Source: Tritrichomonas musculus (Eukaryota > Parabasalia > Tritrichomonadida > Tritrichomonadidae). From it: a DNA stretch of 64,000 nucleotides. The translations under genes and the position numbers were made by a program. The notes beneath the pieces were generated by a model, which saw only the letters and a program-made list of their open reading frames with translations, did no database searches and was not told the origin of the DNA. Location: assembly GCA_039105265.1 (NCBI GenBank), contig JAPFFF010000055.1, forward strand, positions 992,001 through 1,056,000. The letters run 5' to 3'. How positions within the stretch are numbered: position 1 is the stretch's first letter; each line of letters opens with the position of its first letter. Of this stretch, positions 30,802 through 42,091 are shown piece by piece.

Positions 30802-32199
30802 TTATTTATCAACTAAAGAGATAAATGAATCAGTATTATCAACTTTTGCCTCAATAACAGGCTCAATAATCCAGAACGATGAAATAACAGTAATTAATCC
30901 AAAAATGCTTGACATTCCAATCATCATTCTGAAATTATCTGGCCAAATTTGACCAAGTCCCATTCCAACGCCAAAGTTTCCAATATATTCGCCAATAACG
31001 TCAAAAACGATCAATATTCCATGAAAAACTCCAAAATCTAATTTATTCGCGGTTGTACTTATCGACGAAATTCCGAATGGAATTGACATGTATGTGCCAA
31101 ACCCGATGCCGATCAGCGATACGATAAACAAGTAAACATAATGATTGTCGACAAAGAAGAACAAGAAAAGACCAATTGTCATTGTCATGTAGCCAATTAC
31201 GGACGTCCATTTGAAGCCAATTATTTCAGAAATTTTCGTGCATGCGAAACCGTATAAAAATTGAGAGCCACATCTAGCAGCACCACAGAACATCGACCAC
31301 GAAACGCCATCATTGTAAAGCTTAATCAGATCTGGCCTTGAAGGGTCAGAGTTGTCTCCGTGGAAGATTTCTTTGCCCATGAAATTATTGAATTGATAAC
31401 TGAATTGAAAAGTGGCAATAACGGCAAATGTCAATGACGGCAAAGAACGAATCATTGGCTTTGGCATCTGATGGAATGCATTGTACAACAGTTTAAATGG
31501 TCTGACTCTTGGCGGTGTAGTTGAAAGTGCTTCTTCTGGAGTCACAACAACAGTAACAATAATTGAAAGAATCGTTATTGCAATACCAATGACTAAAACA
31601 AACTGTTCTTGATTTAATTTTGTATATTGTTCAAGTTTGAGTCCTCCAATTATGTTCATAATGATGCCTCCAAGGCCATTGTAAACACTGCAAATATTTG
31701 ACATTAGATTTTGTTGATGAATTGGCGTTACGTCTGTACATAATGATCTTGCTGGCGTTTGTAGTATGTTAACTGCTGTTACAACAAATTCAAATGAAAA
31801 TCCAAAAAGAATTCGTTGTAATAATTCTGGATTCTTTGGTTTCAGCCATGAACCTATTTCAATACAATATGTCATAATAATGTAACCAATTATCATTAAA
31901 AATAAGGAAACAACAATGTATATTCGTCTTCTTCCCCATTTGCATGTTGAATTATCTGAATATATTCCAACAATTGGACAAACGGCAAAGCCAGAAAAAG
32001 AACCGAAAAAAAGAATAAGGGTTTGTCCCAATTGAGATATATGAAGTTTTTTACAAAATGGTCCAAAAAATGTTGGCGTTATCATAAAACATATACTTGG
32101 AACTAAATTTACTGAGGCAATTCCCATTATATGAATAAATGAAAGTTTTTTTCTCATATTTAATGGAACCCATTCGTTTTTTATAAGAGGATCATTCAT
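30802..32199 (-). CDS. major facilitator transporter, SLC45/sucrose-transporter-like
   Basis: 465 residues with about 12 predicted membrane helices. After the second helix comes the MFS loop GIYSDNSTCKWGRRRIYI; the W-G-R-R-R-x-[FY] form is typical of the glycoside-pentoside-hexuronide and SLC45/sucrose-symporter branch. A central loop (about 220-240) separates two six-helix halves and both termini are cytoplasmic. SLC45-type carriers move sugars with protons. The substrate here is not readable from sequence. A plasma- or lysosome-like membrane location is likely. Confidence 0.85.
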   Translation of the reverse strand: MNDPLIKNEWVPLNMRKKLSFIHIMGIASVNLVPSICFMITPTFFGPFCKKLHISQLGQTLILFFGSFSGFAVCPIVGIYSDNSTCKWGRRRIYIVVSLFLMIIGYIIMTYCIEIGSWLKPKNPELLQRILFGFSFEFVVTAVNILQTPARSLCTDVTPIHQQNLMSNICSVYNGLGGIIMNIIGGLKLEQYTKLNQEQFVLVIGIAITILSIIVTVVVTPEEALSTTPPRVRPFKLLYNAFHQMPKPMIRSLPSLTFAVIATFQFSYQFNNFMGKEIFHGDNSDPSRPDLIKLYNDGVSWSMFCGAARCGSQFLYGFACTKISEIIGFKWTSVIGYMTMTIGLFLFFFVDNHYVYLFIVSLIGIGFGTYMSIPFGISSISTTANKLDFGVFHGILIVFDVIGEYIGNFGVGMGLGQIWPDNFRMMIGMSSIFGLITVISSFWIIEPVIEAKVDNTDSFISLVDK

Positions 32200-32429
32200 T
32201 TATTAATTATTCAGGAGATGTAAGTTAACGATTGAATTCAATATATTCAATTTTTAAGGAGTATTGAAATATGTTGTTTTTTGAATATCTCAAGAAATAT
32301 ATAAATTATTTTAAATATAATAAAATTTCACATTATAATATATTAATTTAATAATAGAAAAATGATAATGAAATATCTTTTTATAAAAAATTTTAATAAA
32401 TTCATATTTTATTTTTTTACCTTAGAAGT

Positions 32430-33280
32430 CAAATATTTTACCTTTAATAGAAATGAAAACAATTTTTTCAAAAGAAAAATCTTTATGATTGAAAATTCTA
32501 TCGAAAAACGTATTGTAAACCAGCTTTGTTTTCTTCGGTTAAAATATCACAATTAACTGATAGAATTTGCGATACTCGTAAATTCTTTGATGATTTACAA
32601 ACTTATGGAGGAGGAGATGATTGGCTTGAAGATTGGGTTTCTGGTTATGATTATCTTCTTCATAAAATTAATTGGAAAGATAATTCTATTAAAATAGTCA
32701 TTCATATTTGTGATGCTGAAGGTCATGGAACGAGTTTCAAATGCAATCCTCTTTATACTAATTTTTATTATTAAATTCCATGGTTTGGTGACAAAAAGAA
32801 TGAAAAAGAAGACGAAGAAGTATATAATGAAATTCAAGAAATACAAAATATGCAATTTAGAGTTTTAGTTAGTGAAGCAGCACAAAAAGATTTGATTTTC
32901 TTCTGCTTGAATAAAGAATAGAAAATCATTATTCTGTTTTAAACAAACAAGAGATTTGTTTTTACATTATGGTCGTCAAAAATTTGTTATTCAAGACCAA
33001 TTTACTGAAATCAATTCTAAAGAAATACAGAAAAATAAAAATAGTAACAATATTGATAATAATAATAATGATGATGATGACGATGATAATTTTGATTTAA
33101 ATGGAAATGATGAAGGTGAAAAAGATCCTAATAAATCTATTTGAATACAATTAGTGGAAAAAGTGAAGAACAATATTCAAGAAAAATATCAAAAAATTCA
33201 CAATATAGAAAATCATATTCAAATTTCAAAAAGAAGAAGTAGAGGAAGAGGTAAAAGAGGAAGTAGAGGCTCTTCTTAAA
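32430..33280 (+). pseudogene. VWA-domain (alpha-kinase-type) protein, broken
   Basis: Coding text with LQTYGGGDDWLEDWVSGYDY then IKIVIHICDAEGHGTSFKCN matches the C-terminal half of the VWA domain seen in VwkA-type and trichomonad VWA proteins (GGGD...ED..GG...IaDAPxHG). A stop follows at about 32772. Further in-frame pieces (IPWFGDKKNEK..., residues to FFCLNKE, an Asp/Asn-rich stretch, and a QLVEKVKNNI...RSRGRGKRGSRGSS tail) are separated by stops and frame changes. The N-terminal half of the domain is missing. It probably descends from a complete host gene. Confidence 0.6.
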
Positions 33281-33419
33281 TTCATTCAGAAAATATATTT
33301 TTAATATTTATGATAGACTTATTTTATAAAATATATTTTTTAACTTTTTCATAATATGGAAGTATTGAAAGATGTATTCTATGAGTTTATTCAATATTAA
33401 CAAGTTTACAACATTTTTG

Positions 33420-33441
33420 GGACGTACGCCCTTAAATAATG

Positions 33442-33476
<35 letters not shown>

Positions 33477-33894
33477 CTGTCAAAAACAATTGAAAGAATT
33501 TTGGAAATCCTGGCAGATGGACAAGACTATTTCTGAGAAATAATAATTCGATCATTTATTTTGTGAAAAAATAAAAAATGCTAAAAAAATTGAATGAATT
33601 TTGTAGGTCCACAGGTCCATGGAATATTAAAAATATTATGAAAAAGTTTAGGTCAAAAATGATGATGTTTGTCCTAAACGATCAAAAAATTTTATAAAAA
33701 ATAATTTTGAATTAAAATGTAAAAATAATGCATAAAAATATTTTTTTTAATATATCATCAATCTATAAATAATAGACATTTTATTTTCTCCAAAATATAA
33801 TTTATTCTTCAACTTTTTTTACTCCAAAAAGAATTAAAATATTTGAGAAATCTCATTGAATTCTGATCATTGAATTGGACGTACGCCCTTAAAA
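33420..33894. repeat. near-palindromic 17-bp direct repeat pair
   Basis: GGACGTACGCCCTTAAA occurs at about 33420 and 33878. The first 12 bases are almost self-complementary, so the pair can also be read as terminal inverted repeats of a segment of about 470 bp. The interval contains an A33 tract and no ORF. Confidence 0.45.
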
Positions 33895-34195
33895 CATTCA
33901 AATATAATTTACTCATATTAGTTACTATTTTTCTAATTAAATAAACAAATAAAATTAAAATAAACAAATGAACTATAAAATATATGCATAAAATGAGTTC
34001 TTTTTTGAGATATTAATAAAAATAAATTGACAAGGTTTGTTAGGTCCACGCCAAGTCCCGAGTCCACGAAAAGTGCATGAAAAGTGCATTTATCCCGAAC
34101 TTTTAACAAGTCTAATTTATGACTATAATTTTTGATTATATCTTTTCGCTTCTTTTACTTTTTTTATTATTAAAATATTTAATATTATATTTTTA

Positions 34196-34430
34196 GGATC
34201 AACTAAAGTATAGTTAGTCTTTTCTGAAGAACATTCAAAAAGTGGAAATCATTCAGAAAAAATAATCTAAATAAAATAATTGAAAAAACAAATCTTTTTA
34301 TATTTTTATAAAATTTTTACCGAGACTACATACCGCCTAGCGGGCGTCGAGCGAGGCTGAGCGAAGCGAAGCCGAGTCGAGACCTCGCGGCTGGCGGTAA
34401 GAATAGGTAAAATTTGATAAAATAAAAAAT
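34196..34430. mobile_element. MULE-like MITE, right part missing
   Basis: Begins GGATCAACTAAAGTATAGTT and matches the left arm and GC-rich centre (ACCGCCTAGCGGGCGTC and GAGCGAAGCGAAGCCG) of the complete copy at 47828-48158. The match ends about 34425, so the distal arm is lost. Confidence 0.75.
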
Positions 34431-34445
34431 GATGCTGACGAAAGT

Positions 34446-34610
34446 ATGAAAGCCGAAGAACTCCTAGATAAAATTGTAAGTATCATGGATTTACATACAT
34501 GCGCTATTTTACTTCAAACAATCACCCAAAAGAATAAATTCAAAGATGCTCTTGAACTTATCACATTGAAGACAACAGACAACTTTCTCCACAACCACAA
34601 GTCTTATTAA
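34446..34610 (+). CDS. short unknown ORF
   Basis: 54 codons, MKAEELLDKIVSIMDLHTC..., helical and coding-like but without a known family. It follows directly after the truncated MITE and may be a remnant of a larger gene. Confidence 0.2.
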   Translation: MKAEELLDKIVSIMDLHTCAILLQTITQKNKFKDALELITLKTTDNFLHNHKSY

Positions 34611-34781
34611 TGAGATTAGTGTGGTACTTTATCTTTTTTTACATAAGTGCGTTAGGTGTGCTTTTGCAGATTCTTCTTATTTTGGTTTTATAATATAGAT
34701 AATTATGGGCAAAATGAGAAGAAAAATCATGATTCTTTTTCATAATCTCATTCATGATTCTTTCGATTGATGACCAGATTG

Positions 34782-34819
<38 letters not shown>

Positions 34820-34992
34820 AATTGAGGAACTCATCTTGGCATGAGTCGACTCCAACTGATTCTTGTATAACTGCACTGAATATTTAGAATCAGGTAAAGC
34901 TTTGATACACTCTTCCAACGTATTGGTTTATCCACTTTGATTGTTTACCATTTAAATACTTAGACCTTGTAGAAGTATTGATTTGAATAACA

Positions 34993-35705
34993 GTGGTAGA
35001 GTTGATTTATAATATTGATGAAACTGGGCTCTCAGATTGGGAGGAGCGCAAGCCAAAAACCGTTATAGTACCAGAAGAAATTGACACAGGAAACTTACAC
35101 TACCCAGTTGATAGAGGTATTAAGCATGTGACTCTCCTCGTCACAGTTTCTGGAGGAGGCGATGCATATTTTCCACTAGCCGTTACCAAAGAACCAGAAT
35201 TAGAAAAAAATTTTCAATTTGGAATAAGACGTGACACAGATTTGTCCCTGCATGTTGGAAATTCAAATTATGTGGACAAAGAGACTTTTTGTGACCATAT
35301 AATTAATAAATTCATACCACAAGTTTTAAATGATCGCAAGTACTGCGGTTGTGAAACTCTTCCAGCAATCCTCTTCATTGATAACTGTTCAAGCCATTTG
35401 GACACCGACCTTTTAGAAATTTTGGCTGATAACTTTATATTGGTTATAACATACCCAAGTCATACTTCACACATTTTTCAAGTGCTTGATCTTTTAAAAG
35501 TGTATAAAAAATCAATCCCCTAAAACGATCAAAATTCGCCTAAAATTGACCAATTATTTAGAGTTTTTCATGCATACGAATTAAGTACATGTTCAAACAC
35601 CATTAGATCATCATTTATGCGTGCTGGCTTCGAATATTATCAAAAAGATGGGCGTAATTATTTCAAATTAAATCGTAGCAAAATAGAAATTTCAAAAATT
35701 TTTTA
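34993..35705 (+). pseudogene. pogo-like transposase fragment
   Basis: Carries YNIDETGLSDWEERK, ILFIDNCSSHLD and YPSHTSHIFQVLD, the DDE-1 core of pogo/jerky-type transposases, clearly different in sequence from the intact one at 26054. There is no ATG: the open frame begins at a GTG within the core, the N-terminal DNA-binding part is absent, a stop falls at about 35521 and the C-terminal region (LFRVFHAYEL...FYF-type helix, residues to KIF) continues in frame to about 35705. No terminal repeats found. Confidence 0.75.
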
Positions 35706-35953
35706 AAGAAGTGTGGGATATAAATTACCCTGGGGAAAGATTATCAACGAGAAGAAGAAATTCTAAGAGAGGGTGGATAAATCAGCAATATTTTACACAA
35801 GAATTTCAAAGAAAGGTATTGAAATGCTAAATAAAAAGTTTTAAATTTTTTTACTTTTTTTTCAAAAATCTCAATTATTTTACAAGATTTTTATTTTAAA
35901 TATTTACATTTATATTTAATAATTATTGATGATTATATTGACATTTTAATTTC

Positions 35954-35956
<3 letters not shown>

Positions 35957-35985
<29 letters not shown>
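35957..35985. repeat. AT dinucleotide microsatellite
   Basis: About 14 AT units next to the relic MITE end. Confidence 0.9.
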
Positions 35986-35988
<3 letters not shown>

Positions 35989-35990
35989 GA

Positions 35991-36059
35991 AAATTGACAT
36001 TCAATTCAACGATATAACATTTTGTTCAACGATTTTAACATCAACGTTGGAAAACCCTG
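35991..36059. mobile_element. right end of a GTCAAC-family MITE
   Basis: About 69 bp matching the right end of the element at 5004-5452 (TTTTGTTCAACGATTTTAAC, then AACCCTG at the tip). The left part is absent or replaced by the AT tract. Confidence 0.6.
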
Positions 36060-36314
36060 TTCAAATATTGATATTTCTAATATTACATCATTTCAATCAA
36101 TAAGTGGACTTGTATTAGTAATTTGATATGGTGATTTATTCATTTACTTACTTATTTATATAAAATTCAATAAAAACATCATAAATATTACTTATTTTAA
36201 AGAGAATCTTTAGAATTGAATTGTTATTAAAAAATTCAATGAAAATGAAAAATGACAAGAAAAAAATCTTTCAATTATTTTTTGCCATATCAAATGTCTG
36301 AAAGAAAAGCTAAT

Positions 36315-36357
36315 TACCCATTATTTCTACATGCTAAGATACTTTTCCCGATTGAAT
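36315..36357 (-). other. antisense 43-bp copy of the BACK/F5-8C gene start
   Basis: A perfect 43-bp inverted copy of 38358-38400, the region coding residues about 31-45 of the next host gene, 2 kb upstream of it. Similarity outside the 43 bp is weak. Either a trace of an ancient tandem copy or a template for antisense RNA. Confidence 0.7.
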
Positions 36358-37260
36358 AAATTAAAATTTTTTTCTCACAAATTTTCAATTATTTTTTTTT
36401 TACATTATTCAGAAATTTTTCAATATATATTCAAAAAATAATAAAAAGCTAACAAATAAACGACAATTCTTTTTTCCATTGAAATTTTTTCAAAAGAAAT
36501 AAAAATATGTACGTTAAAATTGTATAAAATATCTATAAAAAAGAGTTTTTATATTTAAAAAAAAGTTTCTTGCAAAAATCAATTTTGAAATTAATTTCTC
36601 ATTGAAAAGAAGATTTGTTTACTGATGTAATTTTTTTAGAAGATTTTTGAAATTGATTATTATTATTAATATGTTTTATTAAAACAAAGTTTCAATGTGA
36701 TGTTTATATATAAAAGATGTTAATGACAACATTACCATTTTGTTTTGATATGCTATTTCTGAAATTGGATATTTCTCATATAGAAAATCATGTTTTAACC
36801 ATTTAATATTTCAAAGAGAAATAGATTTTGAAAAACAAAAATGATATATTTATGATACTTGATGAATTCTTTCGAGGATTAAACAATAATGGAAAATGAA
36901 AATTTTAATTTAATTGGAAACTTGTTGATTATTAATTCAGTATAAAGATTTGGCTGATTTCAACGGTAAAATCATAATCACACGAATATGATGACCATTT
37001 TTGGTGATGATTTTTTGTACAGATGATTTTATTAAGATATTCAATTATTTATAATATTGATATTTAACTTGTGTTAAATTTTGATATAACATTTAATATA
37101 CTATATATATTATATAAATATAAAAGTAATTCTTAAATATTTACTATTTATTTATATATTTCAATTTTTTAAAAAATTTATATTTAAACTTTTTCTATGC
37201 TTTTTTGGTTTTTATTTAATTTATAGTTAATATTTGAATTGAGAATTGAAATATTTGTAT

Positions 37261-37542
37261 ATGTTTTCTAAAATTGAAATAATAAATGCAAATAATCATC
37301 ATAAAATAGGTGAAAAAATTCAGAGATATCAGATATTTTTAAATTTAGTTTATTTTGCTATTTACTATATAAATTATTTAGTAAAATTACCCAAGCATAT
37401 GCTTATCACATTGTGTGCATGTTTTATATTATTATGCATTCTAAAATTATTGAAAGATTTGGTAATTTATTATTATAATTATGCATATATGTTCTATTCA
37501 TATGTGTACCAGCGTTTCCTATTTATGCAAATAACTTTATAG
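37261..37542 (+). CDS. hypothetical small membrane protein
   Basis: 93 codons from an ATG with one or two strongly hydrophobic stretches (LITLCACFILLCILKLL). AT-rich composition alone can generate this, and there is no family match, so support is weak. Confidence 0.15.
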   Translation: MFSKIEIINANNHHKIGEKIQRYQIFLNLVYFAIYYINYLVKLPKHMLITLCACFILLCILKLLKDLVIYYYNYAYMFYSYVYQRFLFMQITL

Positions 37543-37545
37543 AGA

Positions 37546-37878
37546 AATCTCTGTGAGAGCCGCGATAATCTAATAGAATGATGAGGAGCAAATATCTCGT
37601 GTTCGTTGCGCTCTTGTTGTTGGCGAAGGTTCGAATTTGACAAGGACAAAAAAAAAAAAAGAATTTTAAAATGTCATAAAAGTGAATCTCTGTGAGAGTC
37701 GCGATAACCTAATAGAATGACGAAGAGTCAACATCTCGTGTTCTTTGCGCTCTTGTTGTTGGCGAAGGTTCGAATTTGACAAGAAAAAAAAAATTGAATT
37801 TGAAAATGTCATCAGAGTGAATCTCTGTGAGAGCCGCAATAATCTAATAGAATGACGAGGAGTCAATATCTTGCTAAT
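37546..37878. repeat. 2.4 copies of a 137-bp tandem repeat
   Basis: Units start at 37546, 37684 and 37820 (AATCTCTGTGAGAGCCGCGA) and contain TCGTGTTCGTTGCGCTCTTG and GGTTCGAATTTGAC, more GC-rich than the surroundings. The third unit stops after about 58 bp. The GGTTCGAAT word resembles a Pol III B box, but no tRNA fold is possible. Confidence 0.85.
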
Positions 37879-38266
37879 ATTTGCCGCTGCATCCTTTTTG
37901 AAGAGTGTTTATTAACATTTAAAAAATAAGTTGGTCGATCTATTGTAAACGTTCTCTTTAAAATAAAAAAAAGTTATCTATAATTCCTCATAGTAATTAC
38001 ATTTTATAATTTAATATTTATATATATATTTAAAAATTAATATTATATTTATTAAAATTAAACAGATAAAAAAATTATTTATAGCAGGAACATTGGTATT
38101 ATATTTCAATATAAATCAAATATAAAAAAGCAAATATATTTGATTTTTTAAAATAATTTTTTATTATATAAAAGAATTAAGAAACATCTTTATTTGAAAT
38201 ACCAAAAAAATAATTTATTATATAAATTAATTGTATTCAAATGGAAATATCAAGAAAGTTTAAAAT

Positions 38267-39718
38267 ATGAATTTGAGTTTATTAACAATTCCTTATTTTC
38301 TGTTTATGACAATTCTTTTTGAATACATATTTCAAAATAAAGAGAAAATTGAATACTATTCAATCGGGAAAAGTATCTTAGCATGTAGAAATAATGGGTA
38401 TTCTCTGAGCACAGAGAATGTAAAAACAGTTCCATTCGCCAAATATGAAAAAAACTTCACGTTTATAGTAAATGGGAAAAGATATGAAACAAGTCGTTAT
38501 GTTGCTGATATTCTATCACCTATTGTTTGTAATTATCACTATGAAGATGAAACATTTGATGAATTTACTATTAACACAACGCCAAAAGACCCAAATCAAG
38601 CAGGTGATGACGATTCATTCCAAGAATTTCTCCAAATAATTAATTTCAACGAAATTGAACTTGGAAGCATCCAACGCAAAAAATTCGGTGAATATTTCTT
38701 ACATCTTGGAAACATTGAGGAGTACCTTCGACTGTGCCCAGAGTATTTCGACGATTTGAGTCCCGAGAATGTAATCGACCGTTTAAAATTTACTGCAGAA
38801 ACGATGAAAACGCACAGAAAAGGAACCACTTCACTCAAATTGACAGGAAAAATCAACGACTTGATTGAATTTGCAGCCGAGCATTTCTACCAGATTCCAC
38901 GCAAGAATCTGAAAACGGTTGATATTGAGATTCTTGCCGCAGTCATCAAAAACGCGAAACTTCGCCTTGAAGATGAAGAGTCACTTTTTGAACTGCTTCT
39001 TGGCTTGTATGAAGAGGACCGAGAGTACTCATCACTTTTTGAATATGTTGAATTCAAACATTTGAAAAGTGAGAGTGTGAGAGAATTCATCAATCAATTT
39101 GACATTGAATATTTGAGTGCAGGAACATGGCAGTCGATTTGTGAGCGACTTGTTGGAGTCAGTGAGAGTTCCGTCGGAAGTGAGAGATACATTTTGAAAT
39201 ACGAAGAATTTCCACACGAAGAAGGAGAAGAATTCAAAGGCATCATGCGTCACCTGACAGAAGAAACAGGTGGAAACATCCACGACAACGGAACAATCGA
39301 AATCACATCAAATTCAGTTTACAGTAGTCATTACCCAAGGAACATCGTTGACTACCAAAACGATAATTTCTATCATTCAAACGATCAAGAGAATTCAGAA
39401 ATTTGTTTTGATTTCAAAGACAAGGAAATCCAGATCACGAGTTACTCACTGAAATCAGTCAACTGGGGCCAAAATAGCAATCACCTGAAGAGCTGGGTTG
39501 TTGAAGTATCGAACGATCATCAGAAGTGGGATGAGATTGACAAGCGTGAAAATAACTCTATTTTGAATGGATCCAATTTCATTGGCACATTCGACACGAA
39601 AGAAAATAAATCATTTTATCGATTTGTTCGACTCCGACAAACAGGGAAAAGCTGGTGTGATAATTATTACACTGTAATTGCATCAATTGAATTCTATGGA
39701 AAAATGAAGCATTCTTAA
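38267..39718 (+). CDS. BACK-like protein with C-terminal F5/8 type C domain
   Basis: 483 residues from an ATG. Residues about 60-230 resemble a divergent BTB-like start (FTFIVNGKRYETSRYVADILSPIV) followed by helices. About 235-290 resembles BACK (DEESLFELLLGLYEED...LFEYVEFKHLKSE). About 325-480 is an F5/8 type C (discoidin) fold with ITSYSLKS, LKSWVVEVSNDHQKWDEID and FYRFVRLRQTG. This BTB-BACK-discoidin order is common in trichomonads; the role is unknown, perhaps substrate recognition for a cullin ligase. The N-terminal hydrophobic stretch (residues 3-21) is unusual for a cytosolic protein and may mark a mis-set start. Confidence 0.8.
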   Translation: MNLSLLTIPYFLFMTILFEYIFQNKEKIEYYSIGKSILACRNNGYSLSTENVKTVPFAKYEKNFTFIVNGKRYETSRYVADILSPIVCNYHYEDETFDEFTINTTPKDPNQAGDDDSFQEFLQIINFNEIELGSIQRKKFGEYFLHLGNIEEYLRLCPEYFDDLSPENVIDRLKFTAETMKTHRKGTTSLKLTGKINDLIEFAAEHFYQIPRKNLKTVDIEILAAVIKNAKLRLEDEESLFELLLGLYEEDREYSSLFEYVEFKHLKSESVREFINQFDIEYLSAGTWQSICERLVGVSESSVGSERYILKYEEFPHEEGEEFKGIMRHLTEETGGNIHDNGTIEITSNSVYSSHYPRNIVDYQNDNFYHSNDQENSEICFDFKDKEIQITSYSLKSVNWGQNSNHLKSWVVEVSNDHQKWDEIDKRENNSILNGSNFIGTFDTKENKSFYRFVRLRQTGKSWCDNYYTVIASIEFYGKMKHS

Positions 39719-40016
39719 TCAATTTTATTTATATAATCATTATAAGCATCACCATCAATAAATATAAATAAATGTTAACTTTATTATAATTGAATGCTTA
39801 TTTAATATTTTTTTTTATTTTATTATTTTTTTAATAAAAAGTTGATATATCTAATGTGTTCCGTGATTTTTTCTGCTTTTTTATTCACGATTTTTAGTCA
39901 TTTAGAGATTGTATTTTTATCATCAAATAAAATAAATTGAAAGCTTTCTTAAGCTTTTATCTCAATTATTAAATAATTATTCAAAAAATTCAGAGTATTT
40001 TTCATTGACTTTAATA

Positions 40017-40026
40017 TCATTTCTTT
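40017..40026 (+). promoter_or_regulatory. Inr-like initiator
   Basis: TCATTTCTTT ends a few bases upstream of the ATG at 40031 and fits the trichomonad initiator consensus TCA-Y-W-Y-T-rich, normally found within about 20 bases of the start codon. Confidence 0.55.
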
Positions 40027-40030
40027 ATAA

Positions 40031-40742
40031 ATGATGGGAATAAAAAGCAGAAAAATAGCTCTAATATATAGACTTTTTTCGGTAGTCATTGTCTCTTTTG
40101 GACTTTTACTATCAAGTGGCATTTTAGAAGGAAAAATACAATTTCGATTGTTTATATATTTCACATATCAAAGCAACATATGGTGCCTGATTTTCTTTAT
40201 ATTTTTGATTTTCGAAACAATCAAGGATTTGAAAAAGGAAGGCAAAATTGGCTTTTCAACCGTTTCGCGGTTAATTCGTGGAGAAGTTATGTTATCAATT
40301 ATTTTGACTCACCTTGTATATCACAATCTTGGCACCGCACAAGTTTAAGATGAATCCAAACTTTCGAAGTTCTTTTGTTTATCAAGCACAAGATATTTTG
40401 GTTCACTATATAACGCCACTGTTGACGATTCCAGATTATTTATTATTTTGTGGGAAAAATTCATTTCTTTCTTTTTATCCATTTGCTTGGTTGTCGCTTC
40501 TATTTGTATATCTAATTGTTGTTTTCGTCATATCACAATACATTCCGGTTATTCCATCAAAGACATCGAGATATCCTTGTTTCTTTCTCGATGTTGATCT
40601 GATTGGAGATGAAAATGTGATTAAATACGTTGGTGGACTGGCATTAGGATTGATATCTTTTGCATATATTATGGTGATATTTGATTACTTAATGAATGCA
40701 GAGATTAAATTGAAAAATAACAAAGAAAAAACTGATCAGTGA
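40031..40742 (+). pseudogene. Pr6Pr-like membrane protein with one frame break
   Basis: Two overlapping ORFs (40031-40348 and 40314-40742) together look like one Pr6Pr-family integral membrane protein with six helices. The first contains FRLFIYFTYQSNIWCLIFF, the second VHYITPLLTIPDYLLF, YPFAWLSLLFVYLIV and YPCFFLDVDLIGD, matching the family's order (FryFT-QSN, lHY-P, YPlaYl, YPyPFlD). The frame changes by one base near 40320-40335, within IILTHLVY/ITILAPHKF. Either a recent frameshift mutation or a sequencing error. No intron signals were seen at the junction. The family's function is unknown. Confidence 0.7.
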
Positions 40743-40956
40743 ACGAAATCAGTGGAAAAAAAAAAATTGTTTTTAAATCTTCATATTATTCAGTTATTTA
40801 TGTATAAAAAATAGTTTTTTAAAGTTGATACGGTTAAATGCTTTTTTATTTATATTGGTTGTGATTTGATGAAATTAAAATATGATTAATTTTTAGTAAA
40901 TGAAAAAATATTAGCAAAGAATTATGATTTTATTAAGGTAGAATTGTATTGGTAGC

Positions 40957-41499
40957 TTATTTATCATATTCCTTATCAAAGAGATTAAATAAGATTTCAA
41001 ATTCTTCATCATACATTAATAAATCAGGCTGCCTATTTTTAATCATTTCTTTGAATTTTTTGTACGATACATACATGATTTCAGAAATCTCCTCTTTTTG
41101 AAAAGTCATATCGTCAATTGTTTTTTTGGTTCGCAATATATACATGTCATTGAATTCATTATTAATGAATGTTTCGGTATATTTTGAGCTTCTTTTAATC
41201 GTCTTAATAAATTTTAAGTCGCTTGGTGAGGCATCTATTCCAAGTTCTTCCTTAAGCTCACGAACTGCAGCTGTAATAGAATCATCTCCTGCGCTCAAAT
41301 GACCAGCACATGAAATATCAAGACAATTTGGATGACTATCTTTGGTAGGGCATCTCCTTTGAAGTAATACGTCTCCTTTATCATTTAATATCCAAATATG
41401 AACAGCCTTGTGCCAATCTCCGTCTCTATGAACTTCACTTCTGAGCTTAGTTCGGCCTGTTTTTTCACCATTCTCATCTAAAATATCAAAATATTCCAT
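40957..41499 (-). CDS. Nudix hydrolase, IPP-isomerase/YfcD-like
   Basis: 180 residues from an ATG. The Nudix box is at 66-88 (GHLSAGD, then REL, EEL, G), with Arg80, Glu81, Glu84, Glu85 and Gly87 all present; the first acidic position is Asp (residue 72) rather than Glu. The N-terminal MEYFDILDENGEKTGR and WHKAVHIWILNDKGDVLLQRR match the isopentenyl-diphosphate isomerase-like Nudix subgroup. Trichomonads lack a usual mevalonate or MEP demand at scale, so hydrolysis of a nucleoside or isoprenoid diphosphate is more likely than isomerase activity. Cytosolic; substrate unknown. Confidence 0.88.
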   Translation of the reverse strand: MEYFDILDENGEKTGRTKLRSEVHRDGDWHKAVHIWILNDKGDVLLQRRCPTKDSHPNCLDISCAGHLSAGDDSITAAVRELKEELGIDASPSDLKFIKTIKRSSKYTETFINNEFNDMYILRTKKTIDDMTFQKEEISEIMYVSYKKFKEMIKNRQPDLLMYDEEFEILFNLFDKEYDK

Positions 41500-42091
41500 T
41501 TTATTTGCTCAAAAATAAAATGGACCTTTTAATTTCTTATAAATAAACCATTCAATTTCTTTATATAAATAGAAATAAATAGTTGTAAAGATTTAAAGGT
41601 TACAATAAATGAAGACATTCATGCATCATCTATAATTTCATCACACAATGTCACAGGAAACGTTGTGATACTCAAATATGATGAATTTGAATGTTCTCAT
41701 AACAATATGTTGTAAATCGCAAAATTTACATTCAAAAATAACGAAATAAAAAGTTTATTATTTCCAAATAACTCCTTAGTTGAAACTTTTGAAACGTTTT
41801 GCTATTCTGATGCTAAAATCCAAAATTATAGAAATCAGATATTTAGTTTATTTTGCATACAGCATTTTGCTCTCATAAAGTGGCAAAGACGTAATTATTC
41901 TTCATTAATTGGTTGAATTAGTTCAACATAATACTTAGAATGACATTGCCATAAAGATTCAGTGGCATGAGAGTGCTACTATTTGAGACTCTTTAATGAA
42001 ATATGATATAAGAATGATTAATTAAGAAATAAATAAAAAAGATCGGTAAGTGCATTGTTTTATTATAATAAACATAATTTTCATTTTCTAA

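Noticed and set aside
37546-37878. Repeat with GGTTCGAAT, possible tRNA or tRNA-derived SINE
   Set aside because: No T-arm or acceptor pairing; kept only as a tandem repeat.
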